Assembly (NCBI GenBank): GCA_002151545.1
Contig: CP021237.1
Span: forward strand, 5,022,001-5,086,000
Direction: 5' to 3'
Length of the DNA stretch: 64,000 nucleotides
Source: Sphingobacteriaceae bacterium GW460-11-11-14-LB5
Lineage (GTDB): Bacteria > Bacteroidota > Bacteroidia > Sphingobacteriales > Sphingobacteriaceae
Shown here: positions 18,974-28,321 of the stretch, piece after piece
Layout: each line of letters starts with the position of its first letter
Numbering within the stretch: the first letter of the stretch is position 1
The notes under the pieces: generated by a model
What the model was told of the DNA's origin: nothing
What the model saw: only the letters and a program-made list of their open reading frames with translations
Databases searched by the model: none
Made by a program: the position numbers and the translations under genes

Positions 18974-19046
18974 GTCTTGAGTCCGTAGTCATCAGTCCCA
19001 AGTCTATTAACCTACAGTTAAACAATTAACCCTATATACCCCACCA

Positions 19047-19889
19047 ATGCGTTCATCCATTCAGTACTTCCTTATTGTAGCAGCCCTCCTTTTTTTTAGT
19101 TCTTGCGGTTCGCGGAAATTTTCTAAAAACAACAAGCAGATCGAAAAAGCAGCCAACAAAGCCAATAACAATTCGTACAAAAGCTACAATACCTTAAGTT
19201 ATATTGATGAGTTTAAAGGCGTAGCGGTTGAAGAGATGAATGCAAATGGTATCCCTGCAAGTATTACGCTGGCGCAGGGAATTTTAGAATCGGGCAGTGG
19301 AAACAGCGATTTGGCTAAGTACGCAAACAACCACTTCGGCATTAAATGTACCTCAGACTGGAAAGGAAAAAACTATTTCCGCGACGATGACCAGAAAAAC
19401 GACTGTTTTAGGGTATATAAAGATGCCCGCGAATCTTTTAGGGATCATTCTGAATTTTTAAAACGCAAACGTTACAGCTTTCTTTTCCAATTAGATAAAA
19501 ATGATTATAAAAGTTGGGCACAGGGATTAAAAACAGCGGGTTATGCAACCAATCCGAAATATCCTGATCTGTTAATCAACACCATCGAAAAATACCAGCT
19601 TTACCAATACGATCAATCGGAAAACGAAAAGCAAAAGATTGCCCGTGAAGATCGTGTGTTCGCAGAAATCAACCAGAATATCCCTCAGGAAAAGGCAAAG
19701 TTTACACCAGTTGAAACGCCGCCAGCAGGCGCCAAACCCATTCTTGCCGATGGCACTTATACCGTTGTTAAAGGAGATACACTCTATAATATTGCAAAAC
19801 GCTTTAATTTAACGGTCGATCAGTTAAAAATGCTGAACGAAATGAGTACCGATGCCATTAAACTGGGCCAGATACTTAAGGTTAAATAA
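19047..19889 (+). CDS. Glucosaminidase lipoprotein with C-terminal LysM
   Basis: 280 residues. A lipoprotein signal with F-F-S-S-C (Cys20) replaces the plain signal peptide of its neighbour. The glucosaminidase domain (about 55-195) shows G-I-L-E-S-G-S-G-N-S with the catalytic Glu and N-N-H-F-G-I-K-C. One LysM follows at about 233-280 (Y-T-V-V-K-G-D-T-L). It lies 73 nt after the first glucosaminidase and the domains align throughout, so the pair arose by tandem duplication; one is soluble and the other membrane-anchored. Confidence 0.92.
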   Translation: MRSSIQYFLIVAALLFFSSCGSRKFSKNNKQIEKAANKANNNSYKSYNTLSYIDEFKGVAVEEMNANGIPASITLAQGILESGSGNSDLAKYANNHFGIKCTSDWKGKNYFRDDDQKNDCFRVYKDARESFRDHSEFLKRKRYSFLFQLDKNDYKSWAQGLKTAGYATNPKYPDLLINTIEKYQLYQYDQSENEKQKIAREDRVFAEINQNIPQEKAKFTPVETPPAGAKPILADGTYTVVKGDTLYNIAKRFNLTVDQLKMLNEMSTDAIKLGQILKVK

Positions 19890-19937
19890 TGTTAAGTACA
19901 AACATAGCCTGCCAGATATTTGTAGTTTTGTAGCTTA

Positions 19938-20690
19938 ATGAAATTTTTTATTCCCTTTATATTTGTTTTCAGCTTCTCTACGCTGCTTCATGCACAGAAT
20001 AAACCTGTGCAGGGAATTGTTATTGATAAAGAAACCAAGCAGCGTTTGGCTAAAGTTTACATCTATAACCTCCGTACAGGCGATGGTTTATACAACAATA
20101 CGAAAGGCGAATTTAGCACCTTTGCGCTGCCTGGCGATACGCTGGTTGCCGCTTTATCGGGCTATGGGGTAGATACAATTGTTTTTAAAGGCCAAACCGC
20201 TGCATACTTTCAACTCAGATCGCTGGGCATCAGACTGCGCGACGTCGTTATTCAGCAAAAAAGATTGAGCCCGCAGCAGCAATACGAAAAAAACGTTCAG
20301 GAATACCGTTACCAAACCATGAAAGGAAGCAGTAAAGATTTATTGAATTTAGGTAATGGGGGTGTTGGTTTAGGTATCGATGCCATTTACAATCTGTTAA
20401 GCAAACAAGGAAGAAACGCCCGTCATCTTCAAAAAATCCTCGAAAAAGATTATCGTGAAGATTTGATCGATTATCGTTTTAGCGCCAGTCTGGTTAGCCA
20501 GGTATTGGGCATAAAAGATGCTGAACTGACTGATTTTATGCAGCAGTATCGTCCTACTTATCAATTTGTATTGGATGCAACTGATTATTCCTTTAATCTT
20601 TTCATCCGGAATGCCTATAAAAGCTACAGGTTAAATCCTAAAGCCTTACAATTGCCTAAATTGCCGGCAATAACCATCGATAAGTTGTGA
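19938..20690 (+). CDS. Exported protein with carboxypeptidase-regulatory-like domain
   Basis: 250 residues with a signal peptide (about 1-19). Residues about 22-105 form a carboxypeptidase-regulatory-like beta-sandwich (V-Q-G-I-V-I-D-K-E-T, G-L-Y-N-N-T-K-G-E-F). The C-terminal 140 residues are helical, with no recognised domain. The family is common in Bacteroidota and of unknown role. The stop codon overlaps the GTG start of the next gene, so the two are translationally coupled. Confidence 0.8.
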   Translation: MKFFIPFIFVFSFSTLLHAQNKPVQGIVIDKETKQRLAKVYIYNLRTGDGLYNNTKGEFSTFALPGDTLVAALSGYGVDTIVFKGQTAAYFQLRSLGIRLRDVVIQQKRLSPQQQYEKNVQEYRYQTMKGSSKDLLNLGNGGVGLGIDAIYNLLSKQGRNARHLQKILEKDYREDLIDYRFSASLVSQVLGIKDAELTDFMQQYRPTYQFVLDATDYSFNLFIRNAYKSYRLNPKALQLPKLPAITIDKL

Positions 20691-21010
20691 AAGCGCCCAT
20701 TCTGATCGTTAAAAAACTCCCGGCAGCAGGTATGGCCATCTTTCCATTTATCCTGTTAAAATCATCAGGACTTAAAAACGATCCAACAATCATTAATCAC
20801 GAAAAAATCCACTTACGTCAGCAATTAGAATTGCTTATTTTTCCTTTTTATCTCTTATACTTAATTAACTACCTGGTTAACCTGATTAAATACCAAAACC
20901 ACGATTTAGCCTACCGCAACATCGTTTTTGAACAGGAAGCCTATGCGCACGAAAGCGAGCTAAACTATCTAAAAAAGGGGAATTGGTATGGCTGGCTTAA
21001 AAAGATCTGA
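20687..21010 (+). CDS. Small protein with an HExxH motif and a hydrophobic segment
   Basis: 107 residues from a GTG start that shares GTGA with the previous stop. It contains N-H-E-K-I-H (H-E-x-x-H, a zinc-metallopeptidase-like motif) near residue 38. A hydrophobic stretch of about 20 residues (around 50-69) follows, then Y-R-N-I-V-F-E-Q-E-A-Y-A-H-E, which offers a possible third zinc ligand. This order resembles a minimal M56/M48-like gluzincin core, but the protein is very short and activity is unproven. Coupling to the exported carboxypeptidase-regulatory-like protein suggests a joint role at the membrane. Confidence 0.75.
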   Translation: MKAPILIVKKLPAAGMAIFPFILLKSSGLKNDPTIINHEKIHLRQQLELLIFPFYLLYLINYLVNLIKYQNHDLAYRNIVFEQEAYAHESELNYLKKGNWYGWLKKI

Positions 21011-21104
21011 AACAACAGTTTTTGCCTCCAATTCAATTGTCAATCTGACAATCATTTTGATAAATGCTTTTTATCTCTAAATTTTTTCTTTTTCTTTGTA
21101 GGTA

Positions 21105-22109
21105 ATGAAGAACTGTTTAGCTGCCATAATCCTGATTCTAAGTTTCTGCTCTACAAAATTATATGCACAGGAAATTGATACTATTCCGATCAATACAAAA
21201 GACCTGAATATAAAGTTAAAGCGTAGTCCTTTGCCAAGCAGACAAGGGCCATTAAACTTTGAGCCCGTAAAAATTAAACCTTTGGTGGTAAACGCCAAGA
21301 TTAATTACTGGAAAACAAGAACCAACATCGGCATTAATGTTAACCAGGCCCAATTCAGTAACAACTGGAAAGGTGGGGGTACCAACTCTGTGGCCGTTGG
21401 CGGATTGTTAAACTGGAAAGCCGAATACAATAAAAACAGCTATAGTTACATCAGTGAGCTGGTTTTACAATATGGTAAAATCAAAAACAAAGATCAGCTG
21501 CAAAAGAAAACCAACGACCGTATTTTTTGGGATAATAAAGCTTCTTTTCAACTCTCTAAAAGCTGGTTCTTTTTCGGATCGATCAGCTTTGAATCACAGT
21601 TTGATAAAGGCTTCAGGTACTTTAGAGATGGTAATGGTGATGAGCAACAAGTTTTGATTTCACAGTTTATGGCACCAGGGTACCTAACAGAATCTATCGG
21701 TTTCGAGTATAAACCAGTTAAATATTTCTCTACCCGAATTGGCACAGGTACTGCAAGACAAACTTTTGTTCTCGACACAGCTGTATACGATAATAAAAAA
21801 GAAGTTTACGCTGTTGAAAAGGGAAAAAAAATTAAAAATGAACTTGCTTTTCAGATTGTTAGTGCTTTTGATAAAGACATTTTCACCAATACAAATCTAA
21901 AAGCGCGGTATGCCATGTTTATTCCTTATAAAGATTTTAAGGCAAGTAAAATCGACCACAGGTTAGACATTGCTTTAACTGCAAAAATCAACCGTTTTAT
22001 GAACACCAGTTTAACAGGTGTTCTATTATTTGATGACGATACCGGCACAAACAAAATACAGGCGAACCAAACTTTAGCATTGGGTTTTGGCTTCACCTTT
22101 CCCAGATAG
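21105..22109 (+). CDS. DUF3078 outer-membrane beta-barrel protein
   Basis: 334 residues. A signal peptide (about 1-22, ending L-Y-A-Q) is followed by alternating beta-strands typical of a small barrel, ending G-F-G-F-T-F. N-Y-W-K-T-R-T-N-I-G-I-N-V-N-Q and F-S-N-N-W-K-G-G-G match the DUF3078 family of Bacteroidota. Function is unknown. Free-standing, convergent with the siderophore-interacting gene two bases away. Confidence 0.85.
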   Translation: MKNCLAAIILILSFCSTKLYAQEIDTIPINTKDLNIKLKRSPLPSRQGPLNFEPVKIKPLVVNAKINYWKTRTNIGINVNQAQFSNNWKGGGTNSVAVGGLLNWKAEYNKNSYSYISELVLQYGKIKNKDQLQKKTNDRIFWDNKASFQLSKSWFFFGSISFESQFDKGFRYFRDGNGDEQQVLISQFMAPGYLTESIGFEYKPVKYFSTRIGTGTARQTFVLDTAVYDNKKEVYAVEKGKKIKNELAFQIVSAFDKDIFTNTNLKARYAMFIPYKDFKASKIDHRLDIALTAKINRFMNTSLTGVLLFDDDTGTNKIQANQTLALGFGFTFPR

Positions 22110-22111
22110 GT

Positions 22112-22843
22112 TTAGCCGCCACCAACTTTACCGATTTCCCAATATGGCATCGTAATAATCTGCCTGAAGCTTACGCCCCTTTGCTTTAGGTACTTTTTAA
22201 AATACTGTATCGATTTTGCCCTTCCGGTTAAGTAAAAAGTAGCATTTTGCCACATTTCCCAGCAGATCGGATGCATGTTTTCCATCCAGTTGATGGCATT
22301 TTTAGCCGGAGTATTGGGGTCAGAAGGTACCACATCGATCAACAAATTGAGCTGTTCAGCAGCGCAAAGGTTTTCTTCCTGTAGCTCTAAAATTCCAAAA
22401 TATTCCACATCCTCATCCACCACTTTTCTCCCAAGCGATTCATATAAACCCAGGCTGGTTTCATCACCAAAAAAGAAATGCTGGTTCGATTCTTCCATGT
22501 ATTTAACTCTTGCACGGTCTAGAATAAGCTTTAAAGAATCTCCTTTTTGAATATTCACAGCAAGGCTGTGTCCGGGTCCCTGCCTGTTTAAATAAAAGAT
22601 AACTTCGCAGGTTTCCTCCGTTTGATTAAAGGCAGACAGGGTATAATGGCGGTACTCGTTGGCGTTAACCCTAAATAGCACCTCCATTCCAGGAATAAAT
22701 TTGGCATCAAAAAAATCGCCTTTAAAGGTAACACACTTTAGGTTGCTGCTTAACATTCTAGTTGCTACAACTTCTACCTGATATATTTTATTGCTGATCA
22801 CTTTTTCCATTGTATTGGCCAGCCATGACGGTAATTTTGGCAT
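22112..22843 (-). CDS. Siderophore-interacting protein-family flavoprotein
   Basis: 243 residues from the ATG at 22843; a longer frame adds 18 unconvincing residues. An N-terminal FAD-binding barrel (about 15-115) shows R-H-Y-T-L-S-A-F, the R-x-Y-T/S flavin motif, and G-P-G-H-S-L-A. A C-terminal NAD(P)H-like half (about 120-243) follows, with F-F-G-D-E-T-S-L. Members such as ViuB and YqjH reduce ferric siderophores to free iron. The gene is divergent from an AraC regulator, which may control it. Confidence 0.85.
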   Translation of the reverse strand: MPKLPSWLANTMEKVISNKIYQVEVVATRMLSSNLKCVTFKGDFFDAKFIPGMEVLFRVNANEYRHYTLSAFNQTEETCEVIFYLNRQGPGHSLAVNIQKGDSLKLILDRARVKYMEESNQHFFFGDETSLGLYESLGRKVVDEDVEYFGILELQEENLCAAEQLNLLIDVVPSDPNTPAKNAINWMENMHPICWEMWQNATFYLTGRAKSIQYFKKYLKQRGVSFRQIITMPYWEIGKVGGG

Positions 22844-22940
22844 CGTTTTCTTTTTGTTTAGTAACTTTGAACAAAAGTAATTGTCTAACAACCGCATCTT
22901 TTTATATCAAAGGGATTAAAGTTTATATCAAAAGGATTTT

Positions 22941-23930
22941 ATGGCTTTAAACATTTATGATGGTGATGATAAGTATTATATTGTTGGAAGCAAATTCGAC
23001 AATACCGAACTTAATCAGGCACTGGTCACCGAAAGAAGAGACAAGTACAGCTTTCCCTTTGGCGATGCAGAAATCGTGCAGATATCTTTTTCCGGCATTT
23101 ACATTGTTTACGGCGATATGCTGGTGAAGCAGAACCGTTTGCGTATTAAAGCTTTTGACGAACCTGAATTGGTAGAATTACATTTTTCGCTTATAGGTGG
23201 TGGAATAATGGAAAATTACCTCACCAATAAGCGGCTCGATATTAAGGCAAACCAGCATAATATTATCTACAGCCCGGATTTTGATGGGATGGCAGAATTC
23301 CCCACCAATGGCCCGCATAAGTTTTTCGAAGTAAATTTTGAAAGGAGCCGCTTTATCGATCTAACCAGCGAAAGCAGCACTTTGTTAAAAAACTTTGCCG
23401 AAAAAATCATGAACAACCATTCAGTAGAGCTTTCATCAGAAAATCTACCCATCAGTCTGGCGATGCACAGTTGCATAAATGATATTATGAACTGTCATTT
23501 TACAGGGGGCTTAAAACTCTTGTTCCTGCAATCTAAATGCCTCGAACTTTTGGCATTGCAAGCCCAGGCTTTTGAGCTCGCAGCAAAAAAAACCGACACC
23601 TCTGCCATTAAATCAGCTTACGATAAAGACCGTATTTATTATGCCCGTGAATATTTGTTGGCCAATGCCAACCATCCACCATCTTTAACCGAGCTGGCAA
23701 AAACAGCAGGAATAAACGAGTTTAAATTAAAACAAGGCTTTAAAGAGGTTTTCCAGAATACTGTTTTTGGCTATTTAAGCGATTATAAATTGATGCGGGC
23801 CAAAGAGCTCCTGGCCGATAACAGTAAAAACATTAAGCACATTTCTGATGAGTTGGGCTATTCTTCGGTACAACATTTCAGCAGTGCCTTTAGTAAAAAA
23901 TTCGGCATCAGTCCCGGGAAAGCACGTTAG
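22941..23930 (+). CDS. AraC-family transcriptional regulator
   Basis: 329 residues. The N-terminal 215 form a ligand-sensing region without a clear motif. The C-terminal 100 are two helix-turn-helices: P-P-S-L-T-E-L-A-K-T-A-G and I-K-H-I-S-D-E-L-G-Y-S-S-V-Q-H-F, the second being the AraC signature. It starts 97 nt from the divergent siderophore-interacting gene. The layout matches PchR-like iron/siderophore regulators, an inference from neighbourhood. Confidence 0.9.
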   Translation: MALNIYDGDDKYYIVGSKFDNTELNQALVTERRDKYSFPFGDAEIVQISFSGIYIVYGDMLVKQNRLRIKAFDEPELVELHFSLIGGGIMENYLTNKRLDIKANQHNIIYSPDFDGMAEFPTNGPHKFFEVNFERSRFIDLTSESSTLLKNFAEKIMNNHSVELSSENLPISLAMHSCINDIMNCHFTGGLKLLFLQSKCLELLALQAQAFELAAKKTDTSAIKSAYDKDRIYYAREYLLANANHPPSLTELAKTAGINEFKLKQGFKEVFQNTVFGYLSDYKLMRAKELLADNSKNIKHISDELGYSSVQHFSSAFSKKFGISPGKAR

Positions 23931-23956
23931 TCTAGGGTTGAGGATTTGGAGTTGAG

Positions 23957-23982
23957 TAGCCTTGGGTTTAAACCCAAGGCTA
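23957..23982. terminator. Perfect 26-nt palindrome between convergent genes
   Basis: The 13-base half TAGCCTTGGGTTT is followed directly by its exact reverse complement. It sits between the AraC gene (plus) and the DUF5916 gene (minus). A stem this strong could stop transcription from both sides, though it lacks a clean T-run. Confidence 0.5.
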
Positions 23983-23995
23983 GGACCGACCAAAC

Positions 23996-26419
23996 TTAAT
24001 CCTTTTTCCGCTTTTTCTTTAAATCGAGATAATCAATATAATATAACACCTTTACTGAAAGGCTGTTATTTTGGGGCGCATTTAAAATCCCGCTTAGGTT
24101 TTTATCGTAACGCTGTGTGTAAAAGGTATCGTAAGTTTCGGCTGCATCCTTGTACGAAACAGAAAGGGTACTCCCCGGTGCAAATTGCCAGGTATAAATT
24201 AAATCAATATTAAACACATTATAGTTCCTATCCATTCCGGTTAATGTTGCCCCTTGATATGCTGTTAAGTTGCCATCAGGTTTAAGCAAATAAAATTCTT
24301 TATTTCTTCTATCACTCCAATAATGTCGTAGTACCACCGTTAGTCCCATTAAATTGGTAAAAGTGTATTTAGCATCAAATGAGTTTTCTACCGTTCTGCG
24401 GTCGTATTTAGAGAAAATAGCTTGATCTCCCTGTGCAGTTACCCAGTTTACATAGTTATAATTCGGGTTGAAATTCAGGTCTAGTCCAAAAGCAATCTTA
24501 TCATTTAACCTCAGATTCTGGAAAAAGTAAAAGTTATATTGTTTGCCACCGAAAAGCTGTTGCTCAAAATAGCGAACGTTTCCGCCAAAATTATAGGCCT
24601 TGGCACGGTTGGGGTTTATATACAGGCTAATGCCGTAGTTTTCAGGTGCACGGTACAACTGTCCGTTTCGTGCCTCATAAAAATCGTTACTTTTTCTATC
24701 CCAGCTTAAGTCTAATTCTGCCGACCATTGATTTTTAAACTGGACCCAATATCCTGCATTTGTACCGATTTTTTGATAAGCACTCGGTATTGCCCTGCGG
24801 GAATAGGTCAGATTAAGCCAGCTTTCAAATTGATTATACCATTTGCTTGGCTTGTATACGTTGTAACCAATGCCTATCCGCTGATCTAAAAAGTTGTTAT
24901 TGGTAAAGAAACCCATATCTGATGGGTCAAATTTATCATCAGCATACACCTGATTGTAGCTCCAGGTAAAATTGCCACTCTGTTTCCCAAACCGTAAGGT
25001 ATAACTATAACCCGTACTCGACTCCTCACCCCGTAAATAGCTCATTTTACCACCACCGTTTACGAAATATTTATTGCCTTTATTATTTAAATTGAAAAGC
25101 AAGGCACTTACATTGGCATCGTAAGCAGAACCCTGCCTCAGCACGTTTGTATTGATAAAAGTAGCCGAACTGTTGTTTTTTAACGACTGATCGAAAACCA
25201 GAATATTATAATTGGTAAGTGGTTGCGTTTCGACCATACGAAGGTTACCCTGCGCATCTTCTACCTCGGTTTCCATGCGATTGGTAATGGCATTAAAAAT
25301 ACCAATGCCCAGCCCTTTAGCTGTACGTCCGGAAATTTTTGTCGCATTTAATACCTTGGCCTCCGTTTGATCTTTTACAATTTTATCGCCGCTGACCACC
25401 TCACTATAATTATAATAAGAAGGTATGGAGCCAATCCGCTTGGAATAAAACAGGTCGCCTTTGTTAAACAGCTCTGTTCCTTCGGTAAAAAACTGTCGGT
25501 TTTCATTAAATTTCACTTCAAAAGGCGTGAGGTTTAATATCCGGTTATCAGATTGTACCTGCCCAAAATCGGGCACCAAAGTCATATCGAGTGTAAAACT
25601 GTTGTTGATTCCATATTTAACATCCATGCCGCCGTTAAACCGTGAGGTTGTATTTTTTACGCCGGGTAAATTAACCGGATAATGGTTTACATAGGCCGAA
25701 ATATAGGGCGAAAAGGATAATCTTAACGGCGGTTTAACATCTTTTATACCCATCCACAAGCCTTCCTGATTGATAAAGCCGTTTACCTTAGGATCTACAA
25801 AATTCCAAAAGGTTTGAAGGTTTTTCCGCTGCACCCTGCGGCTAAAATTCAAACCCCAGTTCTGAATATCCTTACTGGAAAAACGCAGTGCCGAATAAGG
25901 AATCTTCATTTCACAAGTCCAGCCTTTATCATCAATTTTAACTGCACTTTCCCATACTGCATTCCAGTTTGAATCTTCATCACCAACCTGCGAGTATTTG
26001 GCATCGAACTGAACACCCGCAGCGGTAACGAAAAAGCCATTTCCGTTCATCTTATCATAAAAGGGGTCGACAATAATCGAAATGAAATCGGCATTGCCAA
26101 TATTATCTCTCGAAACCAGTTCGTGCGAAACGCTGTCAGGATGATCATACATCCGGGCATAAACATATATCGCCACATCATCGTAAAGCACCTTCATTTC
26201 GGTGCGCCGATCTGGAGTTTCTATTTTTCCAGGATTTGGTCTGATCTGAATAAAATCAGTTGCTATGGGAACATTATTCCAGCACTCATCATCTAAAATA
26301 CCATCTATTTTGGGGCTTAGAGAGGTTCTTTTTGCTGCTAACTGGCGCTGTTTTGAAATATCCTGTGCTCGAGAAAAAGCACAAATAAATATAAAAAAGA
26401 GGAGGATGCAGCGTTTCAT
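23996..26419 (-). CDS. DUF5916 outer-membrane protein with CBM9-like domain
   Basis: 807 residues. After a signal peptide (about 1-18) there is a CBM9/DOMON-like sandwich (about 30-240) with K-I-D-G-I-L-D-D-E-C-W. A long C-terminal region (about 250-807) of alternating aromatic strands forms an outer-membrane barrel. This order is the DUF5916 family of Bacteroidota. The function is unknown; a sugar-binding role for the N-terminal domain follows only from fold similarity. Single gene. Confidence 0.85.
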   Translation of the reverse strand: MKRCILLFFIFICAFSRAQDISKQRQLAAKRTSLSPKIDGILDDECWNNVPIATDFIQIRPNPGKIETPDRRTEMKVLYDDVAIYVYARMYDHPDSVSHELVSRDNIGNADFISIIVDPFYDKMNGNGFFVTAAGVQFDAKYSQVGDEDSNWNAVWESAVKIDDKGWTCEMKIPYSALRFSSKDIQNWGLNFSRRVQRKNLQTFWNFVDPKVNGFINQEGLWMGIKDVKPPLRLSFSPYISAYVNHYPVNLPGVKNTTSRFNGGMDVKYGINNSFTLDMTLVPDFGQVQSDNRILNLTPFEVKFNENRQFFTEGTELFNKGDLFYSKRIGSIPSYYNYSEVVSGDKIVKDQTEAKVLNATKISGRTAKGLGIGIFNAITNRMETEVEDAQGNLRMVETQPLTNYNILVFDQSLKNNSSATFINTNVLRQGSAYDANVSALLFNLNNKGNKYFVNGGGKMSYLRGEESSTGYSYTLRFGKQSGNFTWSYNQVYADDKFDPSDMGFFTNNNFLDQRIGIGYNVYKPSKWYNQFESWLNLTYSRRAIPSAYQKIGTNAGYWVQFKNQWSAELDLSWDRKSNDFYEARNGQLYRAPENYGISLYINPNRAKAYNFGGNVRYFEQQLFGGKQYNFYFFQNLRLNDKIAFGLDLNFNPNYNYVNWVTAQGDQAIFSKYDRRTVENSFDAKYTFTNLMGLTVVLRHYWSDRRNKEFYLLKPDGNLTAYQGATLTGMDRNYNVFNIDLIYTWQFAPGSTLSVSYKDAAETYDTFYTQRYDKNLSGILNAPQNNSLSVKVLYYIDYLDLKKKRKKD

Positions 26420-26542
26420 TCGTTTAGGTTAGTTAGGTATAAGACCATGCCTTTAGCAAAATGTTGCATCAAAAGAAAAATTTAATATTCATCTTCCTAA
26501 AGTTTTGACTTTGAGTTGCTAAGATTTACAAGCAAAATTTGA

Positions 26543-26550
26543 TACATTTG
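26543..26550 (+). promoter_or_regulatory. Candidate -7 promoter element for ffh
   Basis: TACATTTG matches TAnnTTTG exactly and lies 61 nt before the ffh start. A -33 element at standard spacing is not obvious. Confidence 0.35.
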
Positions 26551-26611
26551 CCTTTTATTAAAAACAAGTAGCTTTTTGCCTTTCGGCATGAAGCCTTTAG
26601 CTTAAAAAAAG

Positions 26612-27949
26612 ATGTTTGATAATTTACAGGACAAGCTAGACAGAGCATTTAAAGTACTAAAAGGACAAGGCAGCATTACGGAAATCAACGTGGCAGAAAC
26701 CATGAAAGAGATCCGCAAAGCATTATTAGATGCCGATGTTAACTATAAAACAGCGAAAGCATTTACCGATGATGTAAGGCAAAAAGCTTTGGGGCAAAAC
26801 GTGCTTACTGCCGTTTCTCCAGGTCAATTGCTTACCAAAATAATGAACGATGAACTTGCAGCCTTAATGGGTGGCGAAGTTACAGAGTTAGATACTAAAG
26901 CAAATCCTACCATTATTTTAATTGCAGGTTTAAACGGTGCGGGTAAAACTACTTTCGCAGGTAAACTGGCTTTGCATTTAAAAGGCAAGGGTAAAAAACC
27001 TTTATTGGTTGCAGGCGATATGTACCGCCCGGCGGCTGTAGATCAATTGGAGGTTTTAGGAACTTCAGTTGGTGTTTCAGTTTACGCTAACCGTGCATCA
27101 AACGATCCGGTAGGCATTGCTTTAGAAGGTATTGCACACGGTAAACAAAATGGAAATAACGTCATCATTATTGATACCGCAGGTCGTTTAGCGATCGACG
27201 AATCTTTAATGAACGAAATATCGGAAGTTAAAGCTAAAACGCAGCCACACGAGATTTTATTCGTGGTGGATTCGATGACTGGTCAGGATGCAGTAAATAC
27301 CGCCAAAGTATTTAACGACAGGCTTGATTTTACAGGTGTGGTTTTAACCAAATTAGATGGTGATACCCGCGGTGGTGCAGCGCTTTCAATTAAATCGGTG
27401 GTAAACAAGCCGATTAAATTTATCGGTACCGGCGAGAAAATGGAAGCACTTGATGTTTTCTATCCAGACCGTATGGCATCGCGTATTTTGGGTATGGGTG
27501 ATGTGGTTTCACTTGTTGAGCGTGCACAAATGCAGTTCGATGAGAAAGAGGCAGCAGAACTTCAGAAGAAAATCCGTAAAAATAAATTCGATTTCAACGA
27601 TTTCTACAACCAGATTCAGCAGATCAAGAAGATGGGTAACATGAAAGATCTGATGGGCATGATACCAGGTGTAGGTAAAATGATGAAGAATGTAGATATC
27701 CAGGATGATGCATTTAAATCAATCGAAGCGATTATCAATTCGATGACCCCATTTGAAAAAGAAAACCCGGATGCGATTCAACAAAGCCGCCGCTTACGTA
27801 TTGCGAAAGGTTCGGGCAGTAAAGTAGAAGAAGTAACCAAGCTGATTAAACAGTTTGAAGATATGCGTAAAATGATGAAGCAGTTTTCGAACCCGGCAGC
27901 AGCTGCAGCCATGATGAAAGGTATGCCTAAAATGCCATTCGGCAGATAG
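26612..27949 (+). CDS. ffh: Signal recognition particle GTPase
   Basis: 445 residues, full length. N domain (about 1-95), then the G domain (about 100-295) with G1 G-L-N-G-A-G-K-T-T, G3 D-T-A-G-R-L and G4 T-K-L-D-G-D-T-R-G-G-A. A Met-rich M domain (about 330-445) has G-M-I-P-G-V-G-K-M and ends in a run of Met. Ffh with 4.5S RNA takes nascent membrane proteins to FtsY. Its transcript ends at the terminator at 28041. Confidence 0.97.
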   Translation: MFDNLQDKLDRAFKVLKGQGSITEINVAETMKEIRKALLDADVNYKTAKAFTDDVRQKALGQNVLTAVSPGQLLTKIMNDELAALMGGEVTELDTKANPTIILIAGLNGAGKTTFAGKLALHLKGKGKKPLLVAGDMYRPAAVDQLEVLGTSVGVSVYANRASNDPVGIALEGIAHGKQNGNNVIIIDTAGRLAIDESLMNEISEVKAKTQPHEILFVVDSMTGQDAVNTAKVFNDRLDFTGVVLTKLDGDTRGGAALSIKSVVNKPIKFIGTGEKMEALDVFYPDRMASRILGMGDVVSLVERAQMQFDEKEAAELQKKIRKNKFDFNDFYNQIQQIKKMGNMKDLMGMIPGVGKMMKNVDIQDDAFKSIEAIINSMTPFEKENPDAIQQSRRLRIAKGSGSKVEEVTKLIKQFEDMRKMMKQFSNPAAAAAMMKGMPKMPFGR

Positions 27950-27995
27950 TAGAGAGCTTTGAGGCAGAAGGTTTAGGGCGTAAGGCCCATAGGCA

Positions 27996-28031
27996 CGTCA
28001 TGCTGTCCCGAGTCTTCGGGGTCAGCATCTC
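27996..28031. repeat. Short intergenic repeat hairpin, copy 2 (CGTCATnCTG...CAGnATCTC type)
   Basis: ATGCTG pairs with CAGCAT and CCCGA with TCGGG, giving a two-part stem. The edges CGTCAT-CTG and CAG-ATCTC match the unit at 16654-16681 while the centre differs, which points to a family of short mobile or structured intergenic repeats. Confidence 0.55.
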
Positions 28032-28040
28032 AAAAAATAC

Positions 28041-28073
28041 AAATCCTGATCAGTAATGATTGGGATTTTTTTT
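28041..28073 (+). terminator. Intrinsic terminator of ffh
   Basis: AAATCC and GGATTT plus inner ATCA/TGAT form a hairpin followed by a run of eight T. It lies 92 nt after the ffh stop. Confidence 0.7.
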
Positions 28074-28321
28074 ATTTAAAGGTTTTTGGAAATCAGCGTG
28101 TTGTATTTCATAGGAAAGCAGGTTTAATTAACAAAGTTTGCTGCAAGTGATACAAAAGTATTATTCGCTCCACCTACCATTGTCTTTGGTTTCAACCAAA
28201 GCTATAAGCATATAAGTTATAACACCTAAACATTGCTTTTATTTAAACAATTACTATCTTAGTACAAATCAATATTCATTCCCGAATAATTTACATCCCG
28301 CTTTATTTTAATTAAAAATTA

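Larger units (their letters stand above)
27950..28321. other. Intergenic region between ffh and comM
   Basis: 372 nt without a gene. The first part holds a repeat hairpin (27996-28031) and the ffh terminator (28041-28073). The remainder is A+T rich and should contain the comM promoter; no unambiguous element was picked out. Confidence 0.6.
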
